The notes beneath the pieces are model-generated. The model ran no database searches and was not told the origin of the DNA. It worked only from the letters and a program-made list of their open reading frames with translations. The position numbers were made by a program, and so were the translations under genes. From the NCBI GenBank assembly GCA_902537615.1, contig CACBBU010000005.1:1-64000 (forward strand): a stretch of DNA of 64,000 nucleotides, in the 5' to 3' direction. The stretch comes from an uncultured Alphaproteobacteria bacterium. GTDB taxonomy: Bacteria > Pseudomonadota > Alphaproteobacteria > Methylaequorales > Methylaequoraceae. Shown here one piece after another: positions 1 through 10,891 of the stretch. Position 1 is the first letter of the stretch. Each line of letters begins with the position of its first letter.

Positions 1-540
1 TTAAAAGAAAAAAGAAGATTTATAGAGAATGACAAGTCTTTGACAAAATTTGAAAGAAAAAATGAGCTTAAAAAGTTGGAAAGACAACTTACACTGGGTG
101 TTCCATTTGACTCTATTATAGTGGCTTCAGATGGAGACAGGTTAACAGAAATTTTATCACATCTTGCATTTTATGACATTAATGCAAACAACACGTTTAT
201 TTATGGAACAAGTTTGTGGGAAGATACAAATAAAAAAGATAAAGTTTTTGAGAACACATATTTTGTTAGTAATTTAAAATCTAAAGAATCCTCTTTTTTA
301 AAAAACTACAAAGATGTATTCTCCAGAGACCCCTCCTCAGTAAGTTTTCACCTTTTTGATTTAATTGATTTGGTTAACGATTCTAAATTCTATGATACTT
401 ATCCTGAGGATAAGATTTTTTTCGGAGAATATACAAACAGTCTTCTTAAATCTGGTTATGTCAAAAGAGAAACTTTTATCAAGCAAAATAGAGCCGGAAA
501 GTCAAAAAATGTTTTTAGTTGTCAGCTAGATGAAATTTAG
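1..540 (+). CDS. C-terminal part of a CDS open at the left window edge; possibly penicillin-binding-protein activator / periplasmic-binding-fold protein
   Basis: Frame is open from base 1 (LKEKRRFIENDKSLTKFERKNELKKLERQ...VPFDSIIVASDGDRLTEILSHLAFYDIN); the motif resembles LpoA/ABC-type periplasmic binding proteins; position next to rdgB. Confidence 0.45.
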   Translation, partial: LKEKRRFIENDKSLTKFERKNELKKLERQLTLGVPFDSIIVASDGDRLTEILSHLAFYDINANNTFIYGTSLWEDTNKKDKVFENTYFVSNLKSKESSFLKNYKDVFSRDPSSVSFHLFDLIDLVNDSKFYDTYPEDKIFFGEYTNSLLKSGYVKRETFIKQNRAGKSKNVFSCQLDEI

Positions 541-1114
541 CCATTTTTTTGAAAGCTTTAAACCTATGATCCAATAGAATTTTTTTCATGTGAGGCAATT
601 CACCAAAGGTCTTCTTCAAATTTGAAGGAATAAAAAAAGGGTCATAGCCGAAACCATTTTTTCCGCTTGGAGGCCATACTATTTTTCCTTCCACTTCCCC
701 TTTAAAAATGCTTATTTCCGAACTTTCTGACTTTAATGCTAAAGCACAGTGAAATGTGGCAGCAAAGCAATTTTTTTGTTTTGCCTCAAAATATAATTTT
801 TCCATAGCTTTAAGCCATCCACCATGTTTTTTTGCATATCTCGCTGAATAAATACCGGGGGAATGTCCTAAACTTTTTATACACAGGCCTGAATCGTCTG
901 AAAGACCAATAGAACCATCTGGAACAGTTTTAACTTTAATTATGGCATTTTCTTCAAATGTTTTTCCTGTTTCCTCAATTTCCTCAATTCCAAGCATTGA
1001 TATTGTTTGGATCTTTACACCATAATTTGAGAATAAAACTTTGAACTCAGCAATTTTTCCATTGTTGTGAGAAGCAAGGACTATTGTTTTGTTATTTAAT
1101 TTGAATTTTTTCAA
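515..1114 (-). CDS. rdgB: Non-canonical purine NTP pyrophosphatase (RdgB/HAM1)
   Basis: IVLASHNNGKIAEF, LSDDSGLCI, GFGYDPFFIP motifs; overlaps rph. Confidence 0.93.
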   Translation of the reverse strand: MKKFKLNNKTIVLASHNNGKIAEFKVLFSNYGVKIQTISMLGIEEIEETGKTFEENAIIKVKTVPDGSIGLSDDSGLCIKSLGHSPGIYSARYAKKHGGWLKAMEKLYFEAKQKNCFAATFHCALALKSESSEISIFKGEVEGKIVWPPSGKNGFGYDPFFIPSNLKKTFGELPHMKKILLDHRFKAFKKMAKFHLADN

Positions 1115-1851
1115 ATTTTTCCTATTATTTTTTCTTGCAAACTAACGATTTCTTTGGCGGACTCAAGACCTAATTCAAGCATTTTATTTATTATTCTTAA
1201 ATTAAAGGTTGTTTTCTCTCCTGAAATTTGAACTTCTGAAATTCCTGTTTTTTTTGCAAAGACAAAATTTGCGTCAACATCTGCCATTGAATCTTCTTTG
1301 TAGTCAAGATCAACCATGATATTACCACAAACAACACCACAAGAAATTGCTGATAGGGAGTCTTTTAAAGGATTTTTTGAAAGAACTCCTATTTTCAGAA
1401 GTTTTTTGACCGCTAATGCTAATGCTACATATGCTCCAGTTATACTTGCTGTTCTTGTTCCTCCATCAGCTTGTATAACATCACAGTCAATTACAAATTG
1501 TCCTTTTGGAAAAACTTGAAGATCTAGAACTGTTCTAAGTGAGCGGCCAATTAATCTTTGTATCTCAATTGTTCTTCCAGTCTGTTTCCCTTGCCTTGCT
1601 TCCCTTCTGTTTCTTGAGTCTGTTGACGTTGGTAGCATTCCATATTCTGCCGTTAGCCAACCAGAATCTTTATTTTTAAGCCACGGAGGAACTTCAGTTT
1701 CAAATTTAGCTGTACAAATAACCTTTGTATTACCAAGACATATTAAACAAGAACCATCAGCATTCATGCTGAAATCCTTTATAATTGAAATTGGTCTAAT
1801 TTGATTATTTTTTCTATTAAAATTTCTCATTGTTAAATATAATTGAGTCAA
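1111..1851 (-). CDS. rph: Ribonuclease PH
   Basis: RQGKQTGRTIEIQRLIGRSLR, DCDVIQADGGTRTASITGA motifs. Confidence 0.95.
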   Translation of the reverse strand: MTQLYLTMRNFNRKNNQIRPISIIKDFSMNADGSCLICLGNTKVICTAKFETEVPPWLKNKDSGWLTAEYGMLPTSTDSRNRREARQGKQTGRTIEIQRLIGRSLRTVLDLQVFPKGQFVIDCDVIQADGGTRTASITGAYVALALAVKKLLKIGVLSKNPLKDSLSAISCGVVCGNIMVDLDYKEDSMADVDANFVFAKKTGISEVQISGEKTTFNLRIINKMLELGLESAKEIVSLQEKIIGKI

Positions 1852-1876
1852 ACATTATGATAAACTAATAAACATT

Positions 1877-2977
1877 ATGAGGAAAAAAGACAATCTAAAA
1901 TTCTCTAACATTTTATCTTTTCAAAAAAAAACCTCCAAGATTCTTGAATTAAATCAAAGGTCACGAAAAATTTTTAAGCTTATTGTTGATGACTTTTTGA
2001 AAGACGGAATGCCTGTTGGTTCGCGAAAGCTTTCTATAAAAATGGGAGAGAGGCTTTCTCCAGCATCAGTAAGAAATGTAATGTTTGACTTACAAGAAGC
2101 CGGTTTATTAAAATCAAACCACTCATCAGCAGGAAGAATACCCACTGATCTTGGATTAAGGTTTTTTGTTGATGGTTTGCTTCAAGTAAAAAAGATTACT
2201 TCTTCACAAAGTAAAGAGATACAAGAGACTATTAGTAAAAATTCAGCAAATCCTGATCAAATTTGTAATGATGCAGCAACAATGCTGTCAGGTTTATTAG
2301 ATTGTGCTGGTATTGTCATAGCTCCAAAATTAGACGGATCACTCAAACATATTGAATTTGTTCCAGTTAGTAAAGACAAGGCACTTGTAATTTTAATTAC
2401 AGATGATGGAATAATTGAAAATAGAATTATTTCTTTACCTAAGGGATTACCCGGGTCTTTACTCACCGAAACAACAAACTATTTAAACTCAATCATCAAG
2501 GGGAGGACTTTAATTCAAAGTAAAAAGATGATTAGTGAAGAAATAAAAAATGACAAAATTAGAATAGATAAGTTGGCACAAAAGTTAATTGATGACGGAA
2601 TAGCTTGTTGGGATGATGCAAGCAAAAAAACTAAGCTAATTGTCACAGGCACATCAAAATTATTGGATGATGTTCATGCTATTGACCAGCTTGAAGATAC
2701 AAGAGAATTGATAGAAAAATTAGAAAATAAAAAGAATTTAATGGGAATAATTGATGAGACTAATGAGGCTCGTGGTCTTCAAATTTACATTGGTTCAGAA
2801 AACAATTTATTTGGTTTAACAGGTTGTACAACCATTATAAGTCCCTTTAAAAATAAAGACAAAGAGATAATTGGTGCAATTGGTGTTATTGGACCAATGC
2901 GACTAAACTATGCTAAGATAATCCCGGTTGTTGATTACACAGCAAATATGATAAGTAAAAAGTTTCAAATCACTTAA
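1877..2977 (+). CDS. hrcA: Heat-inducible transcription repressor HrcA
   Basis: PVGSRKLS, SPASVRNVMFDLQEAGLL, SSAGRIPTDLGLRFFVDGLL motifs; upstream of grpE. Confidence 0.94.
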   Translation: MRKKDNLKFSNILSFQKKTSKILELNQRSRKIFKLIVDDFLKDGMPVGSRKLSIKMGERLSPASVRNVMFDLQEAGLLKSNHSSAGRIPTDLGLRFFVDGLLQVKKITSSQSKEIQETISKNSANPDQICNDAATMLSGLLDCAGIVIAPKLDGSLKHIEFVPVSKDKALVILITDDGIIENRIISLPKGLPGSLLTETTNYLNSIIKGRTLIQSKKMISEEIKNDKIRIDKLAQKLIDDGIACWDDASKKTKLIVTGTSKLLDDVHAIDQLEDTRELIEKLENKKNLMGIIDETNEARGLQIYIGSENNLFGLTGCTTIISPFKNKDKEIIGAIGVIGPMRLNYAKIIPVVDYTANMISKKFQIT

Positions 2978-2987
2978 GAATTAGGAG

Positions 2988-3599
2988 GTGTCAATGAACG
3001 AACAAAGTAAAGATAAAAAGAAAGAAAGTCCAGATTTTAAGAAACCAGAAAATTTAGCTAAAGAAAAAAAATCATCAGATAAGAATGCTCAGAAAAAAGT
3101 AAAAAGTAGCCAGGACTTGTTAATTGATGAACTAAAGTCAAAACTAAATGATGTTGAGGATAAACTTTTAAGATCATTGGCTGATAATGATAATCTTAGA
3201 AAGAGGCATGAAAAGGAAATTGAAGATAATTCAAAATATGCAATCAAAAATTTCTCTTATTCATTACTAAATGTAGCTGATAATTTGCAGCGAGCATTAG
3301 AATCTATACCTGATAGTAGAGAAACTGGCTCGGATAATAATGTTTTAAAAAATCTAATCATTGGAATCCAAGCTGTAGAGAAAGAACTTATTAACTCTTT
3401 AGAAAAGCACGGAGTTACAAAATTTGAATCAATTAACCAAAAATTTAACCCTGAAATTCATCAGGCAGTTTCTAAAGTTCATAATGAAAAAGCCAACGGA
3501 ACTATTGTAGAGGAAATGCAGAAAGGTTTTAAAATAGGTGAAAGACTTTTGAGACCTGCCATGGTTGTGGTATCCATGGGACCAGAAATAAAAAAATAG
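2988..3599 (+). CDS. grpE: Nucleotide exchange factor GrpE
   Basis: ADNDNLRKRHEKE, HGVTKFESINQKFNPEIHQAV, GFKIGERLLRPAMVVVS. Confidence 0.94.
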   Translation: MSMNEQSKDKKKESPDFKKPENLAKEKKSSDKNAQKKVKSSQDLLIDELKSKLNDVEDKLLRSLADNDNLRKRHEKEIEDNSKYAIKNFSYSLLNVADNLQRALESIPDSRETGSDNNVLKNLIIGIQAVEKELINSLEKHGVTKFESINQKFNPEIHQAVSKVHNEKANGTIVEEMQKGFKIGERLLRPAMVVVSMGPEIKK

Positions 3600-3618
3600 A
3601 GGAAAGCTAATTTTCCTC
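3599..3618 (-). terminator. Hairpin GAGGAAA-N6-TTTCCTC followed on the minus strand by TATTTTTTT; putative terminator for the alkB-like gene
   Basis: Inverted repeat read directly; T-tract on the minus-strand side; between convergent stops. Confidence 0.45.
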
Positions 3619-4218
3619 AAATCTTCTTAGTGTTATAGATACTCTTCCTTCTTTTGGAAGGTCAACATTTTTACTATTAAAAAAAATATTCTTGTCGCTT
3701 TTATAAACTTTACTTATTGAATGGTAGTATAATCTAGACTCGTTTTTTAAAACAACCACTGAGCCAGAGGGTAAACATACTTTTTTTAAATTTTTCCTTG
3801 AACTACCGTAATTAAAAATTGCTTTATTGCCAATGGAAATTAAAACAACCGGATAGGAAAAGTTGTTTTCATCTTTATCTTGATGAAGACCAAGGGTGGC
3901 TTTTTCATTTTTGTAAACATTGATTAAAGAACAATTAGGTGGAATTAATGAGGAACTATACTTATTCCAAGTTTTAAGTAAAGTGATGGGAATGGGAGGC
4001 CATTTTTTTTTGGTAAACGGGTGAAATTTTACATATTTGTAACCTTGTTTATCAGATAACCAACCCCACGCTCCGGCATTCGTTATACTAACTTTTAATT
4101 GGTTATTCCAAATTGGAGTTAAGGGGGTAAATAAAGGAGCTTTATAAATTATATCAGATATTTCGTGTACAATTTTTTTTTGGGTATAGTTGCTTAGTTC
4201 ACTGATAAGAATTTTCAT
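3607..4218 (-). CDS. alkB: AlkB-like 2OG-Fe(II) dioxygenase (alkylated DNA/RNA repair)
   Basis: NVYKNEKATLGLHQDKDE (HxD), LPSGSVVVLKNESRLYYHSI, RVSITLRRF. Confidence 0.85.
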   Translation of the reverse strand: MKILISELSNYTQKKIVHEISDIIYKAPLFTPLTPIWNNQLKVSITNAGAWGWLSDKQGYKYVKFHPFTKKKWPPIPITLLKTWNKYSSSLIPPNCSLINVYKNEKATLGLHQDKDENNFSYPVVLISIGNKAIFNYGSSRKNLKKVCLPSGSVVVLKNESRLYYHSISKVYKSDKNIFFNSKNVDLPKEGRVSITLRRFEEN

Positions 4219-4353
4219 TTTTTTCTTGATTTAAAGGTTATATTCATAATATAAGATAGTAGCTTTAATAACATTTTTTTGATAGTGCCTTTCAGAGGGC
4301 TATTAGATAAATTCTGTCCAATTTAATATTTATAGGAAGAAAAGGAGCTTTAT

Positions 4354-6333
4354 ATGTCAATTATTGGAATAGATTTAGGTACAACTAATTCGTGTGTTGC
4401 CATTATGGATGGCAAATCCCCAAAAGTTATAGAAAACGTAGAAGGTACTAGAACAACACCTTCAATGGTGGCTTTCACCGATAACAATGAAAACCTTGTC
4501 GGCCAATCAGCTAAAAGACAAGCAGTAACAAACCCAGAAAAAACGCTGTTTGCCATTAAAAGGCTAATTGGGCGTAGAATGGATGACCCCGCTGTAAAAA
4601 AAGATATAGAGGTATTACCTTACAAAATTGTAGCTGGTGATAATGATGATGCGTGGGTTGAGATCGCCGGAAAAAAACATTCTCCTAGCCAAATTAGTGC
4701 AATGATTCTTCAAAAAATGAAAGAAACTGCAGAAAAGTTTTTAGGAAAACCGGTCAAAGAAGCCGTTATTACAGTTCCTGCATATTTTAATGATGCTCAA
4801 AGACAGGCTACTAAAGATGCTGGAAAGATAGCTGGCCTTGACGTTAAAAGAATTATAAACGAACCGACAGCAGCTGCTCTTGCCTATGGACTGGATAAGA
4901 AAAAAGCAGGCACGGTAGCAGTTTATGATTTAGGTGGAGGTACGTTTGATATCTCTATACTTGAAATTGGTGATGGTGTATTTGAAGTTAAAGCAACAAA
5001 CGGAGACACAAAATTAGGCGGAGAAGATTTTGATAATGTTTTAATAGATTATTTTGCTGCTGAATTTAAAAAGGAACAATCAATAGATCTCAAAAACGAT
5101 AAATTAGCGTTACAAAGACTTAAAGAGGCAGCAGAAAAAGCTAAAATTGAGTTGTCAACGTCTGCTCAAACAGAAGTAAACTTGCCTTTCATAACTGCGG
5201 ATTCCTCTGGTCCCAAGCACTTAAACATAAAACTTTCTAGATCAAAGTTTGAATCATTAGTTTCTGATCTTGTGGACAGATCAATTGAACCTTGCAAGCA
5301 GGCATTAAAAGATGCAGGGCTTAGTGCCGGTGAGATAAATGATGTTATCCTTGTTGGTGGTATGACCAGAATGCCAAAGGTGATTGAAGCTGTCAAAAAT
5401 TTCTTTGGAAAAGAACCCAACAGAAGCGTTAACCCAGACGAAGTTGTGGCACTCGGGGCAGCTGTTCAAGGTGGTGTTTTGTCGGGAGATGTTAAGGATG
5501 TTCTTCTGCTTGACGTTACTCCGCTTTCTCTTGGCATTGAAACATTAGGTGGGGTTTTTACTAAGTTAATTGAGAAAAATACAACTATTCCGACGAATAA
5601 GAGCCAAGTATTTTCTACAGCTGATGATAATCAATCTGCGGTCACAATTAGGGTTTTTCAGGGTGAAAGGCAAATCGCAACAGATAATAAATTGTTAGGT
5701 CAATTTGATTTGGTAGGAATTCCTCCAGCACCAAAGGGCACCCCCCAAATTGAAGTTACCTTTGATATAGATGCCAATGGGATTGTTAAAGTTTCAGCAA
5801 AAGATAAAGCAACTGGAAAAGAGCATCAGATCCAAATAAAAGCATCAGGTGGTTTGAGCGAAGAAGACATTGAAAAAATGGTTAAAGACGCTGAAGCTAA
5901 TGCTGAGTCTGATAAGAAAAAACTTGAGGCTATTGAAGCTAGAAATAATGCAGATTCAATTGTTCACAGCACGGAAAAAAGCCTTAAAGATCATGGTAAT
6001 AAAGTTCCAAAAGAAGACAAAGACAAAATAGAAAAATCTTTAGAAGAGCTTAAAAACCTTCTCAAGGATGAAAAGGCAGAAACTACCGCTTTAAAGGAAA
6101 AAACAGATGCCTTAATTCAGAATTCTATGAAATTAGGTGAAATTATGTATAAGGAAGCTCAAGAAAAAGCTGAGAAAGAAAAAAAGGCCTCTGAAGATAG
6201 TGGTAAAGGCAAAGCCGACACCAAGGCGAATAAAGCTAAAAAGGCTAAAAAAGATGAAAAAGTTGTAGATGCAGACTTTGAAGATGTTACAGATAAAAAA
6301 GACTCTGATGATAATAAAGAAAAATCAGCTTAA
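4354..6333 (+). CDS. dnaK: Chaperone DnaK (Hsp70)
   Basis: [41 protein letters not shown]. Confidence 0.99.
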   Translation: MSIIGIDLGTTNSCVAIMDGKSPKVIENVEGTRTTPSMVAFTDNNENLVGQSAKRQAVTNPEKTLFAIKRLIGRRMDDPAVKKDIEVLPYKIVAGDNDDAWVEIAGKKHSPSQISAMILQKMKETAEKFLGKPVKEAVITVPAYFNDAQRQATKDAGKIAGLDVKRIINEPTAAALAYGLDKKKAGTVAVYDLGGGTFDISILEIGDGVFEVKATNGDTKLGGEDFDNVLIDYFAAEFKKEQSIDLKNDKLALQRLKEAAEKAKIELSTSAQTEVNLPFITADSSGPKHLNIKLSRSKFESLVSDLVDRSIEPCKQALKDAGLSAGEINDVILVGGMTRMPKVIEAVKNFFGKEPNRSVNPDEVVALGAAVQGGVLSGDVKDVLLLDVTPLSLGIETLGGVFTKLIEKNTTIPTNKSQVFSTADDNQSAVTIRVFQGERQIATDNKLLGQFDLVGIPPAPKGTPQIEVTFDIDANGIVKVSAKDKATGKEHQIQIKASGGLSEEDIEKMVKDAEANAESDKKKLEAIEARNNADSIVHSTEKSLKDHGNKVPKEDKDKIEKSLEELKNLLKDEKAETTALKEKTDALIQNSMKLGEIMYKEAQEKAEKEKKASEDSGKGKADTKANKAKKAKKDEKVVDADFEDVTDKKDSDDNKEKSA

Positions 6334-6353
6334 TTAATTATTTCGAATGCGCC

Positions 6354-7478
6354 ATGTCAAAGCGAGATTATTATGATGTCTTAGGTGTTTCAAAAGATGC
6401 TGATTCTAGTAGTCTTAAATCAGCCTATAGAAAATTAGCAATGCAATACCATCCGGATAAAAACCCTGGAGACGTAGAATCAGAAAAAAAATTTAAAGAA
6501 GTTTCTGAGGCCTATGAAATTCTTTCAAACTCAGAAAAAAGACAAGCCTACGACGCTTACGGTCATGACGCATTCAACCAAAGTGGTGGTGGCGGTTTTT
6601 CCGACGGTTTTAGCGGTTTTGGAAGTTTTTCAGATATCTTTGAAGATTTTTTTGGTGATATGGGTGGAAGCGGGTCTTCAAGAAAAAAACAACAACGTGG
6701 CCAAGACTTAAAATATGAGGTCGACGTAGATTTACGTGAGGCATATACTGGTGTTAAAAAAGAAATCTCATTTGATACACTCGTAAGGTGCGATTCATGT
6801 AATGGCTCTGGTTCAGAAAAAGGTTCGGGATTAAAAAGTTGTGGTGCATGTGGTGGTTCTGGAAGAACGAGAGCCTCACAAGGTTTTTTTACAGTTGAAA
6901 GAACTTGCTCGGCATGTGGTGGGGCAGGCCAAGTTATAACAGATCCCTGCGGAAATTGTAATGGAGAAGGAAGAAAAAGAAAAAATAGAAAGATAGAAGT
7001 AAACATTCCTGCGGGGGTTGAAGATGGAAGTAGAATAAGATTACAAGAAGAAGGTGCCGTTGGTCCTCATGGAGCAGCACCAGGCGACTTGTATTTATTT
7101 GTGAGCATGGTAGACCACCCTATATTTGACAGAGACGGTCTAAATATTTTTTGTAATGTACCCGTTTCTATTGTTGATGCCTCATTAGGTGGTTCAGTAG
7201 ATGTTCCCACTGTTTCAGGTGGAAAGGTTAAGGTTAAGATTCCCTCAGGAGCACAAAATGGAGATCAGTTTAGATTAAGTGGCAAAGGAATGCCAACTGT
7301 GAGGTCAACTCACTTTGGTGATATGATTATTTCTTTATCTGTTGAAATACCAAAAAACCTATCAGAAAAACAAAAAAAGTTGTTAAGGGAATTTAATGAG
7401 GAATTAACTCAAAAAAATAGTCCAGAAAGCTCTGGTTTCTTTTCTAAGGTTAAAGACTTCTGGGAAGGATTGACTTAG
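6354..7478 (+). CDS. dnaJ: Chaperone DnaJ
   Basis: J-domain with HPD, G/F region, four CxxCxGxG zinc repeats. Confidence 0.98.
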   Translation: MSKRDYYDVLGVSKDADSSSLKSAYRKLAMQYHPDKNPGDVESEKKFKEVSEAYEILSNSEKRQAYDAYGHDAFNQSGGGGFSDGFSGFGSFSDIFEDFFGDMGGSGSSRKKQQRGQDLKYEVDVDLREAYTGVKKEISFDTLVRCDSCNGSGSEKGSGLKSCGACGGSGRTRASQGFFTVERTCSACGGAGQVITDPCGNCNGEGRKRKNRKIEVNIPAGVEDGSRIRLQEEGAVGPHGAAPGDLYLFVSMVDHPIFDRDGLNIFCNVPVSIVDASLGGSVDVPTVSGGKVKVKIPSGAQNGDQFRLSGKGMPTVRSTHFGDMIISLSVEIPKNLSEKQKKLLREFNEELTQKNSPESSGFFSKVKDFWEGLT

Positions 7479-7486
7479 GGATTCTA

Positions 7487-8266
7487 ATGAAAAAAATCAA
7501 AATAGGTATCTTTGGACCTAAAGGAAGAATGGGTAAAAGCATTCTGGAACAAATTAAAAATTTCAGTGAGTTAAAACTTTCCAGCTTATGCGAGAATAAA
7601 ACACATTCAATTGTAGGCAAGGAACTTGCGGGAATTTTAGTTCACTCTGATTTAAAGAAATTAGTTAATGAATCAGACGTAATTATTGATTTTACTATTC
7701 CTGAGGCAACAATAAATTTATTGGAAGAATTAAGAAAAAGTAGGAAGAAAACAGCAGTCGTTACCGGAACAACTGGATTTACAAAAAGTCAGGAAAAAAA
7801 GTTTTTAAAATTATGCAAAGGTTTAAAAATTCTTCAATCATTTAATATGAGCTTAGGAATTAATATTCTTAAAGAATTAGTAAAAAAAACAGCAAAAATC
7901 ATCTCAGAAGAATCCGACATTGAAATTAGTGAAATACATCACAATATGAAAAGGGATGTACCATCTGGCACAGCATTATCACTCGCAGATTCTGTTAATG
8001 AAGGAGTTAAGGTGAAAAAAAAAAATAGCTATAGATTACAATCAACTAATTTACTTAGAAAAAAAAATGAAATAGGGTTTTCTTCGGTAAGAGGCGGAGA
8101 TGTTGTAGGAGAACATTCAGTTTATTTTTTTATGGATGGTGAAAGAATTGAATTAACACATAGGGCAGTAGATAGAAAAATATTCTCAAATGGTGCTTTA
8201 AAAGCTGCAACCTGGATTTTTAACAAAAAACCTGGTATGTACTCATTAGTAGATATGTTAGGTTAA
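7487..8266 (+). CDS. dapB: 4-hydroxy-tetrahydrodipicolinate reductase
   Basis: GPKGRMGKSI, VVTGTTGF, EIHHNMKRDVPSGTALSLA, FSSVRGGDVVGEHSV. Confidence 0.96.
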   Translation: MKKIKIGIFGPKGRMGKSILEQIKNFSELKLSSLCENKTHSIVGKELAGILVHSDLKKLVNESDVIIDFTIPEATINLLEELRKSRKKTAVVTGTTGFTKSQEKKFLKLCKGLKILQSFNMSLGINILKELVKKTAKIISEESDIEISEIHHNMKRDVPSGTALSLADSVNEGVKVKKKNSYRLQSTNLLRKKNEIGFSSVRGGDVVGEHSVYFFMDGERIELTHRAVDRKIFSNGALKAATWIFNKKPGMYSLVDMLG

Positions 8267-8270
8267 TTTT

Positions 8271-8819
8271 ATGAAAAAGTTAAAGTTATTTTGTGTTCTT
8301 GTTTGTTCTTTATTTGTCTTCTCTTGTGAAGAGAAAATATCACAGGAAGATCTTAATTCATACAAATCAATAATGGATATAAGGCTTGGTCATCTAGGTA
8401 ACGCTATAATAATTCAAGGACGTTTATTAGATGCATTTAACCTCAGAAACGACAGAGCAGACGAAGATCATTTTAAAGAAGCTGAGGAGTTGGTAAAAGG
8501 AAACCTTGAGCTATTTGGAAGACCTGACGAGCTTAAGAAATTATCTATTCCAAGCTCTGGAAAGCTGAGAAAAATTCACAGTTCACTGATAGAAGCATCT
8601 GAGCTTCTAATTCAAGCTAGCAATGCGTTAGAAGATAATGCATGGTTAGGTGGTTCAGTGAGCTACGCTGAGAGAAATCTTGAAATTGCGCGAGTAAATT
8701 TTCAAACCGCAATTAAAGAAATATACGCTATTGAAGATGATAAAGAAATTAAACCAGCCATAGAACCTCAAGAATATGAAGTAGGCGAAAAACCAGAAAG
8801 ATTTGATTTTAAAAAATAA
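8271..8819 (+). CDS. Putative lipoprotein of unknown function
   Basis: Signal peptide with lipobox-like LFVFSC at the N-terminus; downstream of dapB. Confidence 0.7.
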   Translation: MKKLKLFCVLVCSLFVFSCEEKISQEDLNSYKSIMDIRLGHLGNAIIIQGRLLDAFNLRNDRADEDHFKEAEELVKGNLELFGRPDELKKLSIPSSGKLRKIHSSLIEASELLIQASNALEDNAWLGGSVSYAERNLEIARVNFQTAIKEIYAIEDDKEIKPAIEPQEYEVGEKPERFDFKK

Positions 8820-9707
8820 TTATTTTAGCTGTCTATTAACTAAAAAACCACCAATTACGATTAATAGAAAACCAGCTATTAAATTTAAAGTAAACTCCTC
8901 CTCTAGAAAAATGTATGACCAAAGGAAACCAAAGCAGGGTATTAAATAATTACTCTGACTTGCAAAAACAGCCGACTTACTCTCTATAAGCTTAAAGAAA
9001 ATTGAAATAGCTAAACCGGTACATAAAACTCCTAAGAAACTTGCTGAGATAAAGCTTTTTAATGTTATATTTGAAAGAAGGACGGAAACTTGGTTATCAC
9101 CCATAAAAAAAAGAAAAATGGGTAAAGGAATAGAAAAAAAAGCGGCAACTCCAATGGAGGAACAAGCTAACTCAAATGAGGCGTTTTCTTTAACAGTTTT
9201 AACCCAGTTTGCTGAGAAGGCATAAAATATTGAAGAAAATATTATAAGTAGTGGATAAAATAAATTACTATTTGGAATTGATTCATGGTTAGGTTTTAAA
9301 AAAATGATCATGCCTAAAAAACCCAAGACTAGACCGTTTATTGTTTGAATTTTAAACTTTTCTTTAAAAAAATTAAAAGAAATTAATAAAGTAAAAAGAG
9401 GCATAGTTCCTATCAATGTAGAAGCAATTAAGCTGTCTACATATAATTGACTCCAGCTTATTAAATTGAAAGGCAAAACATTTCCAAATAAAGCTATAAT
9501 AATTAGGTCTTTTTTATTATTTTTAAAAAGTTTCTTAATCTTATTTAAATTACAAAAAAAAAGAAGAATTGCGGATGCGATTATTAATCTATAAGACGTT
9601 AATAAAACGGGATGAATTGAATCAACACTTAACTTTATAAATATGAAGGAGCTTCCCCAAATAGCAGATAATAAAAAAAGACCAAAATAGCTAAGATAAA
9701 ATTTCAA
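8820..9707 (-). CDS. EamA/DMT-superfamily transporter
   Basis: About ten hydrophobic segments; SAIWGSSFIFIKL and the two-repeat pattern of EamA proteins. Confidence 0.88.
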   Translation of the reverse strand: MKFYLSYFGLFLLSAIWGSSFIFIKLSVDSIHPVLLTSYRLIIASAILLFFCNLNKIKKLFKNNKKDLIIIALFGNVLPFNLISWSQLYVDSLIASTLIGTMPLFTLLISFNFFKEKFKIQTINGLVLGFLGMIIFLKPNHESIPNSNLFYPLLIIFSSIFYAFSANWVKTVKENASFELACSSIGVAAFFSIPLPIFLFFMGDNQVSVLLSNITLKSFISASFLGVLCTGLAISIFFKLIESKSAVFASQSNYLIPCFGFLWSYIFLEEEFTLNLIAGFLLIVIGGFLVNRQLK

Positions 9708-9724
9708 ATTAATGTTTGTTAGAG

Positions 9725-10198
9725 TTATGCCTTAGCAGCTGTTTTATAGGTTAGAAGAGCGTCATTTATTCTTTTCATTAATTTTTTTTTATCATTTAAA
9801 TTTAAGAATGCTCCTAATAAAACAACCTTCTCTTTAGATTTAAGAACAAGTTTATACTCATTCGGTGAAGTATTTAATAGATCTACTTTTGTCCAATAAG
9901 GCTCAAGACTCCATTTTTGAGATTTTCCTGAAGGAAAAACTCTTGTTATAATTAGGTTAGATTTTAAAAGCTTTAGATTTTCAAAAATTTCTCCTTTTTT
10001 ATAATTTATTTTAAAGGCTAAATATAAAAGAAGCACATCTAAACCAAGAAACCCAAAAACAGGCCAAGCACCAAGGCTCCAAAAAAAAACTCCAATAGAA
10101 AAGAAAATGATGCTCACAATTATCATAAGGTTTCTAAAGTTTTTTTTTGATAAGCTTCTGTATGGGAGAACAGTTATATCTAGAAAATTATTAGTCAT
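9725..10198 (-). CDS. DUF2244-like membrane protein
   Basis: YRSLSKKNFRNLMI, two TMs, WSLEPYWTKVDL; commonly next to nth in alphaproteobacteria. Confidence 0.7.
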   Translation of the reverse strand: MTNNFLDITVLPYRSLSKKNFRNLMIIVSIIFFSIGVFFWSLGAWPVFGFLGLDVLLLYLAFKINYKKGEIFENLKLLKSNLIITRVFPSGKSQKWSLEPYWTKVDLLNTSPNEYKLVLKSKEKVVLLGAFLNLNDKKKLMKRINDALLTYKTAAKA

Positions 10199-10246
10199 AT
10201 AATTATATAGAATTTTTTTTTTATATTTTAAAGCTATAATTTAAGA

Positions 10247-10891
10247 ATGGGTAAAGAACAGAATATAAATAAAATTTTTAAAATACTAAAAAAAGAAAAT
10301 CCATCACCAACAACTGAACTATACTATAAAGATGTGTTTACTTTATTAGTAGCGGTTGTTTTATCAGCACAGTCGACAGATAAGGGTGTTAACAAAGTCA
10401 CAGAAAAGCTATTTAAGAAAGCAGACACACCTGAAAAGATGTACAAACTTGGTATTTTGAAAATTAAAAATTTAATCAAGAATATTGGTTTATTTAACTC
10501 CAAAGCTAAGAACGTTTTTCTATTGAGTAAAAAATTAATTGAAGAATTTAATTCTATTGTCCCTGATAATCGTGATGAATTGATTAAGTTACCTGGTGTA
10601 GGAAGAAAGACAGCAAATGTAATTTTGAATACATATTTTAATAAACCTTTTATAGCGGTCGATACTCATTTATTTAGGCTCGGAAATAGAATTGGATTAG
10701 CAAAAGGGAAAAATGTTTTAGAGGTTGAAAATAATTATTTGAAAATAATTCCTAACTGGGCTATGAAAGATGCACATCATTGGCTTATTCTTCATGGAAG
10801 ATATGTTTGTAAAGCAAGAAACCCTGAATGTAATGTGTGTAAAATAAAAGAGTTTTGCGAATTTTTTAAAAAAGAGATTTATTATGGTTAA
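10247..10891 (+). CDS. nth: Endonuclease III
   Basis: LPGVGRKTANVIL HhH motif, VDTHLFRLGNRIGLA, Cys4 cluster CKARNPECNVCKIKEFC. Confidence 0.96.
   Translation: MGKEQNINKIFKILKKENPSPTTELYYKDVFTLLVAVVLSAQSTDKGVNKVTEKLFKKADTPEKMYKLGILKIKNLIKNIGLFNSKAKNVFLLSKKLIEEFNSIVPDNRDELIKLPGVGRKTANVILNTYFNKPFIAVDTHLFRLGNRIGLAKGKNVLEVENNYLKIIPNWAMKDAHHWLILHGRYVCKARNPECNVCKIKEFCEFFKKEIYYG

Noticed and set aside
1849-1884. Duplicated AAACATTATGA at the hrcA start
   Set aside because: Short repeat in AT-rich DNA between divergent genes; not convincing as a regulatory element.
1852-4353. CIRCE operator (TTAGCACTC-N9-GAGTGCTAA) upstream of hrcA/grpE/dnaK
   Set aside because: Searched by eye and not found; HrcA targets are probably outside the window.
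6563-7006. 147-aa minus-strand ORF inside dnaJ
   Set aside because: Antisense shadow of the strongly conserved dnaJ coding sequence.
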